Shown here: positions 49,871 through 58,470 of the stretch, piece by piece
How positions within the stretch are numbered: position 1 is the stretch's first letter
Layout: the number at the start of each line of letters is the position of its first letter
From: Pseudomonadota bacterium
GTDB lineage: Bacteria; Pseudomonadota; Gammaproteobacteria; Burkholderiales; Burkholderiaceae_C
Length of the DNA stretch: 64,000 nucleotides
Assembly: GCA_023442945.1 (NCBI GenBank)
Contig: JAEZWW010000005.1
Span: forward strand, 62,001-126,000
Direction: 5' to 3'
Translations under genes and position numbers: made by a program
Notes under the pieces: generated by a model
What the model was told of the DNA's origin: nothing
The model's input: only the letters and a program-made list of their open reading frames with translations
Database searches by the model: none

Positions 49871-50647
49871 TTACAGCATGTGGTCCAGAAACGCCCGCAC
49901 GCGCTCGTGCCGCGGGTCGGCAAAGAAGTCGCGCGCCGGCCGGTCTTCGACGATCTGGCCGCCGTCCATGAAGACGACGCGGTGCGCGACTTCGCGCGCG
50001 AAGGCCATTTCGTGGGTGACGACCAGCATGGTCATGCGTTCTTGCGCCAGCTCGCGCATGGTGCGCAGGACTTCGCCGGTCAGCTCCGGGTCCAGGGCGC
50101 TGGTCGGTTCGTCGAACAGCAGCACGTCCGGCTGCATGGCCATGGCGCGGGCGATGGCCACGCGCTGCTTCTGGCCGCCGGACAGGCGGTTGGGGTAGGC
50201 GTCGCGCTTGTCGGCCAGACCCACCTTGGCCAGCAGGCGCTCGGCCAGGGCGACGGCTTCGCTGCGGGGCATTTTCTTGACGGTGACGGGCGCTTCGATC
50301 AGGTTCTGCAGCACCGTGAGGTGCGGGAACAGGTTGAAATGCTGGAACACCATGCCGGTGTGGCGGCACACGCGGCGCACCTCGACGTCGGGGGGGTAGC
50401 GCACGCCGCCCTGCCCGTCGTCCTGCACCAGGGTGTCGCCGGCGATCTGGATGGTGCCGCGGTCCACCGTTTCCAGGTGGTTCAGGCAGCGCAGCAGCGT
50501 CGATTTGCCCGAGCCCGATGGCCCCAGCACCGCCACGACCTCGCCGCGCTGCACCGTCAGGTCGACCCCGCGCAGCACTTCCAGCGCGCCAAAGCGCTTG
50601 TGCACGCCGGTGGCGCTGACCATGGGGGAATGGGAGGACTCAGCCAT
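49871..50647 (-). CDS. Polar amino-acid ABC transporter, ATP-binding protein
   Basis: A 258-residue ABC ATPase of the GlnQ/HisP type: Walker A GPSGSGKST, signature LSGGQKQRVAIARAM, Walker B VLLFDEPTSALDP. It powers uptake with the permease and binding protein encoded upstream on the same strand. The start at 50647 has GAGGAAGG. It is separated from the permease gene by 228 bases of repeat-like DNA. Confidence 0.93.
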   Translation of the reverse strand: MAESSHSPMVSATGVHKRFGALEVLRGVDLTVQRGEVVAVLGPSGSGKSTLLRCLNHLETVDRGTIQIAGDTLVQDDGQGGVRYPPDVEVRRVCRHTGMVFQHFNLFPHLTVLQNLIEAPVTVKKMPRSEAVALAERLLAKVGLADKRDAYPNRLSGGQKQRVAIARAMAMQPDVLLFDEPTSALDPELTGEVLRTMRELAQERMTMLVVTHEMAFAREVAHRVVFMDGGQIVEDRPARDFFADPRHERVRAFLDHML

Positions 50648-50744
50648 CGGCACCTTCCTCAGTCTGCAGGCGCAGGGCATGCCGCACCCGACTCGCATGG
50701 GCCCAGCCATGCCTCGTCACGCCCCTGATCGAGGGGCCGCGGAG

Positions 50745-50860
50745 CAGGCCAAGCCCGCGAGCGCCCGGCGCGGACCTGCGCCGCGCGGTGGCGTTGTCCC
50801 CCCTTGCGAAGCAGAAGGGGGGAAGGCGCCAACGGCGCCACAGGGGGGTTGACTCCCCTA
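50745..50860. repeat. GC-rich hairpin repeat of a further type
   Basis: Contains CCCCCCTTGCGAAGCAGAAG and GGGGGG, then GGCGCCAACGGCGCC, giving two adjacent strong hairpins, with a further partial GGCGCCACAGGGG unit. It lies within the ABC transporter operon between permease and ATPase genes. I recall similar blocks in other Comamonadaceae. Confidence 0.6.
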
Positions 50861-50875
50861 AGCGCCACAGGGGGA

Positions 50876-51526
50876 TTAATCCTGCTCCGCATAGCGTTTT
50901 TCAAGGCGCTGGAAGACCCAGGTCAGGATCAGCGTCATCAGCAGGTAGAACACCGCGGCGACGATGAAGGGTGTGATGGTGAAGTCGCGCTGCACAAAGC
51001 CGCGCGCGGCGCGCAGCAGATCGTTCAGCGCCAGCACGTAGATCAGCGAGGTGTCCTTGATCAGCGTGATCGTCTCGTTGGCCAGTGGCGGCAGCGTGCG
51101 GCGGATCACCTGCGGCATGACGATGCGGCGCATGGTCTGCGGGTAGCTCAGGCCCAGCGCCTTGGCGCCTTCGTATTGGCCGCGGTCGATCGACTGGATG
51201 CCGGCGCGGAAGATCTCGGCAAAGTAGGCCGCGTAGTTCAGCGCAAAGGCGACCACCGCCGCCGGGAAGTCCGGCAGGCGGATGCCCACGTACGGCACGA
51301 AGGGCAGCGCGTAGTAGACGAACAGCAACTGCAGCATCAGCGGCGTGCCGCGCATCAGCCAGATGAAGCCGCTGACGGCGCGGCGCAGCACGCCAAAGCC
51401 GGAAACGCGCGCCAGCGCCAGCGCCAGGCCGAGCGGCAAGGCCAGCACCAGCGTGATGGCGAACAGCTTGAGCGTGACCAGCGAGCCTTCGGCCAGGGGT
51501 GGCAGCAGGCTCAGTATGTAGTCCAT
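50876..51526 (-). CDS. Polar amino-acid ABC transporter, permease
   Basis: A 216-residue inner-membrane permease of the HisM/GlnP family with about five transmembrane helices and the EAA loop (EGAKALGLSYPQTMRRIVMPQVIR). Works with the binding protein gene upstream and ATPase gene downstream. Substrate likely a polar amino acid. Confidence 0.93.
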   Translation of the reverse strand: MDYILSLLPPLAEGSLVTLKLFAITLVLALPLGLALALARVSGFGVLRRAVSGFIWLMRGTPLMLQLLFVYYALPFVPYVGIRLPDFPAAVVAFALNYAAYFAEIFRAGIQSIDRGQYEGAKALGLSYPQTMRRIVMPQVIRRTLPPLANETITLIKDTSLIYVLALNDLLRAARGFVQRDFTITPFIVAAVFYLLMTLILTWVFQRLEKRYAEQD

Positions 51527-51529
51527 GGT

Positions 51530-51583
51530 GGCTTGGGCCCTAGTGGGACTTGCGCAGGCAGCTCAGCTTTTGATAGCGTTTTA
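51530..51583 (+). repeat. Dispersed repeat, copy 16
   Basis: Copy with GGCTTGGGCCCTAGTGGGAC and TTGCGCAGGCAGCT, overlapping the stop codon of the binding-protein gene and reaching the permease start region. Confidence 0.75.
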
Positions 51584-52396
51584 CTTGATGATGTTCTTGC
51601 CGAACCACTGCTCGGCGATCTTGGCGGCGCTGCCATCGGCCTTCATGTCGGTCATGGCCTTGTCCAGCGCGGTGTGCAGCGCGGTGTCGTCCTTGCGCAG
51701 GCCCACGCCGTACTCCTCGGTGCCGAAGTTGTCTTCCAGCACAACGTACTCGCCCGGCTTCTTGGCGGTGTAGTAACGGCCCACCACTTCGTCCAGCACC
51801 ACGGCGTCGACGCGGCCGGCGGTGAGGTCCATCAGCGCGGTGACGTTGTCGCCGTACTTCTTCATGTCCTTGAAGCTCTTGGCCGTAGCCTCGTCCTTGG
51901 CGATGGCGTCCACGGCGCTGGAGCCGTCCTGCACGCCGATGTGCTTGCCTGCCAGATCGGCCTTGGTCTTGATCGGCGAGCCGCCCTTGACCACGATGAT
52001 CTGGTGGTTCTCCATGTACGGCGCGGTGAAGGCGATGTTCTGCTTGCGCTCTTCGGTGATGGTCAGGCCGTTCCACAGCGCGTCCACGCGCTGGCCGGAC
52101 AGCTCGGCTTCCTTGGCGTTCCAGTCGATCGGCTTGAATTCGGCCTCGATGCCCAGGCGCTTGGCGGCTTCCTTGGCCATGTCGATGTCAAAGCCGACCA
52201 GCTGGCCCTTGTCGTCACGGAAACCCATGGGCGGGAAGTTGTCGTCCAGGCCGATCACGATCTTGGCCGGCAGCGCGGGCGCGGCAGCGGGGGCCGAACC
52301 GGCGGCGGCGGGCGCGTTGGCGTCGGGCTTGCTGCAGGCGGCCAGCACGGCGGCGGACAGGGCGACCATCAGAGCGCGACGGGAAAACATGGGCAT
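51581..52396 (-). CDS. Amino-acid ABC transporter substrate-binding lipoprotein
   Basis: A 271-residue family 3 binding protein. The signal ends with a lipobox (LSAAVLAAC), then a Pro/Ala linker and the domain IVIGLDDNFPPMGFRDDKGQLVGFDIDMAKEAAKRLG. It captures a polar amino acid for the ABC permease. The start at 52396 is preferred (MPMFSRRALM); a second Met lies two codons on. Confidence 0.92.
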   Translation of the reverse strand: MPMFSRRALMVALSAAVLAACSKPDANAPAAAGSAPAAAPALPAKIVIGLDDNFPPMGFRDDKGQLVGFDIDMAKEAAKRLGIEAEFKPIDWNAKEAELSGQRVDALWNGLTITEERKQNIAFTAPYMENHQIIVVKGGSPIKTKADLAGKHIGVQDGSSAVDAIAKDEATAKSFKDMKKYGDNVTALMDLTAGRVDAVVLDEVVGRYYTAKKPGEYVVLEDNFGTEEYGVGLRKDDTALHTALDKAMTDMKADGSAAKIAEQWFGKNIIK

Positions 52397-52702
52397 GGGA
52401 AAAGGTCCAAGGCAAAAAGGTGGGAAATCTGGCCGGCAGCGCGCGCGGCGCTTCGGGGCAACCCGCGATCGTACCAAGACGCACCCGCCCGCCGCGGCCG
52501 CGGCCCGTCGGCAACGTCCGACAGCCCGGTGGCCGGCTGGCTGGCAAAGCCGCCAAACGCTGTCCGACGCCTTACGTAAAGCTTCGGTAACGACAGGGTA
52601 AAACCCGGGTGAAATTAGGCCTGCGGAGGTCTCTTGGACCGCGAATCCATGCACACTGAAGCGCTACTTCTCGATCTTGAGGAGCCCCGAAAGGAGATCA
52701 CC
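52397..52702. other. Intergenic region between divergent genes
   Basis: About 300 bases with no gene or dispersed repeat; it should hold the promoters for the ABC operon (left) and the RcnB-like gene (right). Confidence 0.4.
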
Positions 52703-53119
52703 ATGCTGCAAAAAAGAAAGCTTTTGACCTTGGCCCTGGCCAGCGCGATGGCCGCCGTCGCCCTGCCTGCCGCGGCCCAGCCTTACGGCCACGACAACCG
52801 GCACAACAACCGCTATGACAACCGGTACGACAACAACCGCAACGGCTACCACGGCCGCGGCGATCCGTACCGTCACAGCGACAACCGCGGCCGCTACGGA
52901 CCCCAACGCTACCCGCGCGGCGTGGGCCCGGACCACCGCTGGAACCGCGGCGACCGCCTGCCCCCGGCTTACCGCCACCGCCAGTACGTGGTCAACAACT
53001 GGGGCGCCTACCACTTGTCGGCGCCACCGCGCGGCTACAACTGGGTGCAGGTCGGCGGTGACTATGCGCTGATCGCCATCGCCACCGGCGTGATCGCGCA
53101 GTTGGTGCTGAACAACTAA
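52703..53119 (+). CDS. RcnB-like periplasmic protein
   Basis: A 138-residue protein with a signal peptide ending ALPAAAQ, an Asn/Arg/Tyr/His-rich low-complexity middle (many DN and YR pairs), and a C-terminal RcnB domain (GDRLPPAYRHRQYVVNNWGAYHLSAPPRGYNWVQVGGDYALIA). E. coli RcnB influences nickel/cobalt efflux; most family members are uncharacterised. Shine-Dalgarno AAGGAG precedes the start. Confidence 0.85.
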   Translation: MLQKRKLLTLALASAMAAVALPAAAQPYGHDNRHNNRYDNRYDNNRNGYHGRGDPYRHSDNRGRYGPQRYPRGVGPDHRWNRGDRLPPAYRHRQYVVNNWGAYHLSAPPRGYNWVQVGGDYALIAIATGVIAQLVLNN

Positions 53120-53130
53120 GTTGTGCAGCC

Positions 53131-53151
53131 GGCCGCGCCCGGTGCGCGGCC
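53131..53151 (+). terminator. Hairpin after the RcnB-like gene
   Basis: GGCCGCGC (53131-53138) pairs with GCGCGGCC (53144-53151) around a 5-base loop, 11 bases past the stop. No U-run follows, so confidence is moderate. Confidence 0.45.
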
Positions 53152-53206
53152 TGGCGTCTGCACCGCCCGGCCCACAGCGCCGCTTTGGCCCACGATCGAC
53201 GCGGCG

Positions 53207-53260
53207 CTACTTTTTGGATAGCTGGCCGCGCAAGTGGCTCTAGGGCCAGATGGCGAAAAG
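53207..53260 (-). repeat. Dispersed repeat, copy 17
   Basis: Inverted copy: TTTTTGGATAGCTGGCCGCG then CAAGTGGCTCTAGGGCCAGA, between convergent genes. Confidence 0.8.
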
Positions 53261-53347
53261 ACTTGTAGCTTGGGGTGCGATGCGCTAAGCCAACGCTGCG
53301 GGCGCGCGCTGCCCGCCGTGGCGCCCTCAGCCCGGCGGCACCGGCAG

Positions 53348-54022
53348 CTAGTGCAGCAGCGGCAAAGTCAGCAGGCCTATCACCGGCGGCAGCGCAAAGC
53401 ACCACATACCGAGGGCCACGTAGGCCAGCGCGGCCGCGGCGCAGCCGATGGCGAAGGTGACGATGGCCGGCACCATGCGGCGCAGCCGGCCCAGCGCTTC
53501 GGTGCGCGCCGCCCCGCCCTCGCCCTTCAGCAGATCGGCCAGGTCGATCATTACCTGCGTGGTGTTGCCGGTCATCAGCGTGGACGGCGGTGCCGACTTC
53601 ATGTGCATGCGCTGCATGGCGTTTTGCACCGCCATGGCCGACACCAACAGCATGCCCGCCACGAAGGCCGGCCATTCGTCGCTGCTCTTGAACGGGCCCA
53701 TGGCGATCAACATCACCGCCGCGACCGTCAACAGCAGCACCTTGACCAGGATCAGCGGGCCCAAAATGCGGTCGCCGCGGGTCTGCAGCGCACGGCTGAA
53801 CAAGCGCGTGAGCAGCACCGCCACGCAAAACATCGGCAGCGCCATCAGCTTGGCCAGCGCGCCCGACGTGCCGTTGATCAGCGCGGCGCCCAGCGTCACG
53901 AAGTTGCCGGTGACGTGCGCGGCAAACAGGCCGGACAGGGCCAGAAAGCCCGCCGTGTCGACGTAGCCGGCATTGAAGCCGAGCAAATGCCCTGCGGGCT
54001 TGGGTGGCTCAGGTGGTGTCAT
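53348..54022 (-). CDS. DUF1275 (YoaK) family membrane protein
   Basis: A 224-residue integral membrane protein with about six helices. The N-terminus LLGFNAGYVDTAGFLALSGLFAAHVTGNFVTLGAAL is the DUF1275 signature, and MTGNTTQVMIDLADLL is a second conserved block. Function of the family is unknown; transport is suspected. Confidence 0.88.
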   Translation of the reverse strand: MTPPEPPKPAGHLLGFNAGYVDTAGFLALSGLFAAHVTGNFVTLGAALINGTSGALAKLMALPMFCVAVLLTRLFSRALQTRGDRILGPLILVKVLLLTVAAVMLIAMGPFKSSDEWPAFVAGMLLVSAMAVQNAMQRMHMKSAPPSTLMTGNTTQVMIDLADLLKGEGGAARTEALGRLRRMVPAIVTFAIGCAAAALAYVALGMWCFALPPVIGLLTLPLLH

Positions 54023-54292
54023 GGTGCGTCAAGCAGGTACGGCACAAGTCGGCGCCCCAGGCGGCGCCCGGCGCGGCCCACGCATGGTAGGGGGAAACGG
54101 CTGGATGCCGTCAAAGCCGGGAGGCGGGCAAGGAAATGGCGCCTGGGCTGAAGCCCGACCGCGCCACTCGTCACACGCGGGGATAACGCCCTCACGCGCC
54201 ACCAACCCAGGCCAGAACAGCGCAGACAGCTCCTCTTTCCGCAGCACGGCGCGCCGGAGCCGACGAAAACAGCCGCAAGCCAACCGCGCGCT

Positions 54293-55162
54293 TCAGCCCA
54301 GCGCGCGCCGCATGCCGATGTGCGGAATGCCGGCGTCGTCGTACACGTCGCCATACGGCGCGTAGCCCAGGCGGCGGTAAAAGCCTTCGGCGCTGCACTG
54401 CGCGCCCAGCACCGCTTCGCGGTCGCCGCGCTCGCGCGCCAGCTGCTCCAGCGCGTCGATCACCTGGCGGCCCACGCCGGTGCCGCGCAGCGGCTGCATC
54501 ACCGCCACACGGCCGATGCGGGCCACGCCGCTGTCGGCAGCGCCTTCGCGCAGCAAGCGCCCGGTGGCCACCGGCTGGCCCAGCGGGTTGCTGACCACGG
54601 CGTGCACGGCGCCCGCGTCGGCGTCGTCCCATTCGTCTGCTTCGGGGATGCCCTGCTCTTCGATGAAGACCGCCGTGCGCAGCGCGCTGGCCGGCGCCTG
54701 CAGGCTGGCCCAATCGCCGGTCTGCACGCGGGTGACGGGCTGGCCGGCCTCAAACTCCTCCACCCAGTCGCGCAGCACCTGCGGCACCGCTTGGCTGGTC
54801 TTGGTGGCCGGGTCGGCAAAGACGTAGACCAGCTCGCCCACGATCAGCAACTGGTCGCCGCGGAAGATGCCGCCGACAAAGGTCAGCGACGAGGTGCCGA
54901 TGCGCTCGCAGCGCAGGCACACGGCCAGCCGGTCGTCCATGACGGCAGAGGCGTTGAATTCCACCGAGGTCTTGCGCAGGAACATGTCGCCCTTCAACTG
55001 CGCCATGGTCGCCTCCCACGGCAGCGCCAGCGCCCGCCAGTAGTCGGCGATGGCGCAGTCGAAGTACATCAGGTAGTGCGGGTTGAAGACGATCTTCTGC
55101 ACGTCCACCTCGGCCCAGCGCACGCGCAGGTGGTGGGTGAATCGGAAATCCTGGCGTTGCAT
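54293..55162 (-). CDS. Fusion of YbgC-type acyl-CoA thioesterase and GNAT acetyltransferase
   Basis: A 289-residue two-domain protein. Residues ~1-135 are a hotdog thioesterase (RVRWAEVDVQKIVFNPHYLMYFDCAIADYW, with the YbgC-like Asp). Residues ~150-285 are a GNAT domain with the acetyl-CoA loop RIGRVAVMQPLRGTGVGRQVIDALEQLARERG. The two could both handle acyl-CoA, but the partner substrate of the GNAT part is unknown. I recall similar fusions in related bacteria. The end of a dispersed repeat abuts the start. Confidence 0.87.
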   Translation of the reverse strand: MQRQDFRFTHHLRVRWAEVDVQKIVFNPHYLMYFDCAIADYWRALALPWEATMAQLKGDMFLRKTSVEFNASAVMDDRLAVCLRCERIGTSSLTFVGGIFRGDQLLIVGELVYVFADPATKTSQAVPQVLRDWVEEFEAGQPVTRVQTGDWASLQAPASALRTAVFIEEQGIPEADEWDDADAGAVHAVVSNPLGQPVATGRLLREGAADSGVARIGRVAVMQPLRGTGVGRQVIDALEQLARERGDREAVLGAQCSAEGFYRRLGYAPYGDVYDDAGIPHIGMRRALG

Positions 55163-55163
55163 G

Positions 55164-55232
55164 GTTTTTATGTCTTTCGGGCCTCGGGCCCTAGTGCGAT
55201 CTGCGCGGGCAGCTATAAAATCAGGAGTAAAT
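55164..55232 (+). repeat. Dispersed repeat, copy 18
   Basis: Copy with GGGCCTCGGGCCCTAGTGC, GATCTGCGCGGGCAGCTATA and AAATCAGG, filling the 72-base gap between the esterase and thioesterase-GNAT genes. Confidence 0.82.
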
Positions 55233-55234
55233 CA

Positions 55235-56194
55235 TCACAGCCCGAAGGCCTGACGCAGCGCCTTGGCAGCGTCCTGGTGCAGCTGTCGCGCTTCCGGAAT
55301 GGCGCGGCCCATCTTGATGAAGCCGTGGACTACGCCGCGGTAGATCTCCAGGTCCACCGGCACGCCGGCGGCGCGCAGCTTGTCGGCGTAGAGCACGCCT
55401 TCATCCACCAGCGGATCGACTTCGGCCAGGCCCAACCACGCGGGCGCGACGCCGTCGACGTCGGCGCTTTTGAGCGGGGAAAAGCGCCAGTCGGAGCGGT
55501 CGGCGTCGTCGATGTACTGGATGAAGAACCAGTCAATCAGCGCCTTGTCCAGCACCGGGCCTGAAGCGAAGCGCGCGTGGGATGGCGTGTCCTGGTGGTC
55601 GGTGGTGCCCGGGTAGATCAGCAGTTGCAGCGCCAGCGGGATGCCTTCGTTGCGCGCGTGCACGGCGGCGACGGCCGCCAACGTGCCGCCGGCCGAATCG
55701 CCGCCGACGGCCAGGCGCGTGGTGTCCACGCCCAGCTGGCGGTCGCCCTCGCCCACCAGCCAGGCCAGCGCGTCCCAGCTGTCGAACACGGCGATGGGAA
55801 AGCGGTGCTCGGGCGCCAGGCGGTAGTCGAGCGAGACGATGGCCGCGCCGCTGAGCTGGCTGAGCGTGCGGCAGAAGATGTCGTGCGATGCGACGCTGCC
55901 GATGGTGAAACCGCCACCATGGAAGTACAGCAGCACGGGCAGCCCAGCAGCATCGCTGGGGGCGTACAGGCGCAGCGGCAGCTGGGTGCCGTCGCGGACG
56001 GTGATGTGCAGGTCTTCGACGCGCGCCAGCTCGGGCTTGGGCACGTCCAGCACGCTGCTGCCTATCTCGTACGCGGCGCGCGCCTGCTGCGGCGTCAGCG
56101 TGTGCATGGGCGGGTACGGCGCCTGGGCCATGCGCTCGACCAGCAGGCGCATGGCGGGGGTGAGTTGAGCTTGAATGTCGGGGCTAAGGGTCAT
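55235..56194 (-). CDS. Alpha/beta hydrolase (hormone-sensitive lipase family esterase)
   Basis: A 319-residue esterase of the HSL family: oxyanion motif HGGGF (LLYFHGGGFTIGSV), nucleophile Ser in GGDSAGGTL, acid in EVDPLVDEG and His in VVHGFIKMG. It hydrolyses small acyl esters. The start at 56194 gives MTLSPDIQAQLTPAMRLL. No signal peptide, so cytoplasmic. Confidence 0.92.
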   Translation of the reverse strand: MTLSPDIQAQLTPAMRLLVERMAQAPYPPMHTLTPQQARAAYEIGSSVLDVPKPELARVEDLHITVRDGTQLPLRLYAPSDAAGLPVLLYFHGGGFTIGSVASHDIFCRTLSQLSGAAIVSLDYRLAPEHRFPIAVFDSWDALAWLVGEGDRQLGVDTTRLAVGGDSAGGTLAAVAAVHARNEGIPLALQLLIYPGTTDHQDTPSHARFASGPVLDKALIDWFFIQYIDDADRSDWRFSPLKSADVDGVAPAWLGLAEVDPLVDEGVLYADKLRAAGVPVDLEIYRGVVHGFIKMGRAIPEARQLHQDAAKALRQAFGL

Positions 56195-56347
56195 CGGGTG
56201 CGTCCAGATCGCCCCGGCCAAAGGGGCGGGGAACAGCGGCGTCTTGGATGGTAGCGCCCCGCCGACGCGGCGCTGCGCGGGGTCGCCCGCATCCTGCCGC
56301 CGGTGCGCGCCCAGACCACCGCCCCCGCGGCGACCCAGCCCTTCGGC

Positions 56348-57091
56348 TCAGTACCCGGCAGTGAAGCGTGCGCGGCACCCGCGGTCGACCCAGATCTGGC
56401 TGCGGCCGTCGTAGCCCCAGCTGTGGCCCTCGCGGCAATCGTCTTCGGACAGCTGCTCGGACAGGCGCGGGTAGCCCCAGCCGGGGTTCCAGTAGCAGGC
56501 CTGGTGGCGCAAGTTGTTGCTGCTGCACTCGATGGTGCGGCCCGTCGGGCCGATCGGCTGCGGCGGGGTCCAGCCGCCAGCCGGCTGAAATTCACCACGG
56601 CAGCCGCCGCGCACCCACACGCTGTCGTAGCTGTTGCCCCAAGTACGGCCTTCGACGCACATCGTGGTCGACAGCTGGCTGGTCAGCACCATGCGGGCAC
56701 CGGCAGGCGTCGGACAGGCCCGGTAGTTGCCATTTTCGCTTTCACAGCGGATAGCGCCCATCGGCACGGCTCCCCCGCCGATGCCGGGGTTGGGCGGTGG
56801 CGCATAGCCGGGGCCGAATTCTGCTCGGCACCCGTTGCTGACCCAGACCACGCCGAAGCCGCGGCTGCCCCAGGTCCGCCCTTGGTCGCAGGCCGAAGAG
56901 GACAAGACGTTCACGACCACCGCAGGGCCGCGAAATGGCATCGCGCACTCCTGGTACTGACCGTTGCGGCTTTCGCATACAACGGTGCCGCCGGACATGG
57001 GGACCGCGCCGGTCCCGATCTGCGCCTGCGCGGCGCCGGCCAAACCCGCGCACGCTGCTGCGAGCGCCACGGCTATGCGAGTGTTCTTCAT
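56348..57091 (-). CDS. DUF3011 repeat protein, first paralog
   Basis: A 247-residue secreted protein with a signal peptide ending AAQAQ and three DUF3011-type repeats, each of the form VxCES-NGxYxxC ... C-xxGxTWGSxGxxVWVxxGCRAxF. Six to nine Cys probably form disulfides. Function unknown; the family is mostly proteobacterial and exported. A paralog follows in tandem. Confidence 0.87.
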   Translation of the reverse strand: MKNTRIAVALAAACAGLAGAAQAQIGTGAVPMSGGTVVCESRNGQYQECAMPFRGPAVVVNVLSSSACDQGRTWGSRGFGVVWVSNGCRAEFGPGYAPPPNPGIGGGAVPMGAIRCESENGNYRACPTPAGARMVLTSQLSTTMCVEGRTWGNSYDSVWVRGGCRGEFQPAGGWTPPQPIGPTGRTIECSSNNLRHQACYWNPGWGYPRLSEQLSEDDCREGHSWGYDGRSQIWVDRGCRARFTAGY

Positions 57092-57473
57092 GGTTCACCC
57101 CTCCTCATCGGGTGCTTGTCTGCATTCACGGCGCGAGCGGACCGTCCGCTTCGCAACGCCGGAGGAAGGTGACAAGACCTCACCCTTTCCCCGCGCCCAA
57201 TTTAGCCCATCAGTATTACTTTTAGGTTATAGATAGATGCAAATTTTGAAATTTGACCGTCGCCAGACGCCGCTGCAGTCAAAACGCGACACGGCAGGCC
57301 GGGGCCCGTCACGCGGGCGCCGACGCCTTGGCATTGGCTGGCATCCCACGCCAGCCGGGCGTGCGTCCGGCTACAGCCGGCGGCCCCTTCAGCGCCAAGG
57401 GCGGCGCTGCCGTGCAACCGCATCGGCGGCGTTTGGGCTCAGGGCGCGGCCGGCGGGCGCAGTGGCGCGCACG
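57092..57473. other. Intergenic region between the DUF3011 paralogs
   Basis: About 380 bases, AT-rich in the middle (TTATAGATAGATGCAAATTT near 57228). It holds no gene; the promoter of the first paralog should be here. Confidence 0.4.
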
Positions 57474-57511
57474 CAAAAAACCCCGGCGCGGCCTGTGGGG
57501 GCCGCCCGGGG
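57474..57511 (-). terminator. Intrinsic terminator of the second DUF3011 gene
   Basis: On the minus strand a GC-rich stem (CCCCGGGCGGCC / GGCCGCGCCGGGG) is followed by a run of six T (57480-57475). It stands 25 bases past the stop codon at 57536 and is the clearest classic terminator in the window. Confidence 0.85.
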
Positions 57512-57535
57512 CGTTGGCGCATTCAGCTCAGCGAA

Positions 57536-58333
57536 TCAGCGCGTCGAGAAGCGCGCGCGGCAGCCGCGGTCAACCCACAGCAAGCCACGGCCGTCGTAAC
57601 CCCAGCTTTCGCCCTCGCGGCAGCTGCGGGCCGACAGTTCCTGCACCAGGCGCGGGTAGCCCCAGCGGGCATCCCAGTGGCAGGAGCTGTAGCGGCGGTC
57701 CTGGCTTTCGCAGGTGATCGTGTAGTTGCTGTTGCCACCCTGGTAGCCCGGCGCGTAACCACCGTTGTAGCCGGGGTTGTAGCCGCCGCCGTAGCCCCCC
57801 GCGGCGAATTCACCGCGGCAGCCCTGGCGCACCCACACAGTACCGTTGCGGTTGCTGCCCCAGGTCTGACCTTCGATGCAGGGCGATTCCGACAGCTGGC
57901 GCACCAGTGCCACGCGGCCGCGCGTGCCGGTGCGGCATTCGCGGTGGCGGCCATCGTCGCTTTCGCAGCGGATCACGCCGCCGTAACCCCCTTGCTGGTA
58001 CCCGGGGTTGTAACCACCGCCACCGCCGCCATAGTAGGCGTCGGCAAAGCGCCCGCGGCAGCCGCCCGACACCCAGACCGAGCCGGGCCCTCGGCTGCCC
58101 CAGTTGCGGCCTTCCACACAGGGGGTGGACGACAGGTTTTCCACCAGCACGGGCGCGTTGGCAAAGCGCCCGCGGCATTCGCGGTAATTGCCGTCCTGGC
58201 TTTCACAGGTGACGCTGTCGCCACCGCCGCCGCCCCCACCGCCGATGTTGATGTTGTACTGCGCCTGGGCGGCCAATGGGGCGGCAAACGCCAGGGCGGC
58301 AGCGGCGGAAAGGGCAAAGCGTAGGCGGGTCAT
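57536..58333 (-). CDS. DUF3011 repeat protein, second paralog
   Basis: A 265-residue secreted protein with a signal peptide (MTRLRFALSAAAALAFAAPLAAQAQ), a Gly-rich spacer and three DUF3011 repeats alike in pattern to the first paralog. A Gly/Tyr-rich linker (about 110-120 and 175-195) separates the repeats. Shine-Dalgarno AGGAG. Tandem duplication with divergence is inferred from the shared architecture. Confidence 0.87.
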   Translation of the reverse strand: MTRLRFALSAAAALAFAAPLAAQAQYNINIGGGGGGGGDSVTCESQDGNYRECRGRFANAPVLVENLSSTPCVEGRNWGSRGPGSVWVSGGCRGRFADAYYGGGGGGYNPGYQQGGYGGVIRCESDDGRHRECRTGTRGRVALVRQLSESPCIEGQTWGSNRNGTVWVRQGCRGEFAAGGYGGGYNPGYNGGYAPGYQGGNSNYTITCESQDRRYSSCHWDARWGYPRLVQELSARSCREGESWGYDGRGLLWVDRGCRARFSTR

Positions 58334-58470
58334 GGGGACTCCTCGAATTCGATTTCGTTAAAGCTGAGAACGCCGACGACCGGGGTCGCGCGGACGCGCG
58401 CAGGGTAACCAAATGTACCGTACCGCAGAGGGTGATGGCGCATCTGACTCCTCCTGCAAGGCCGGCCCCG

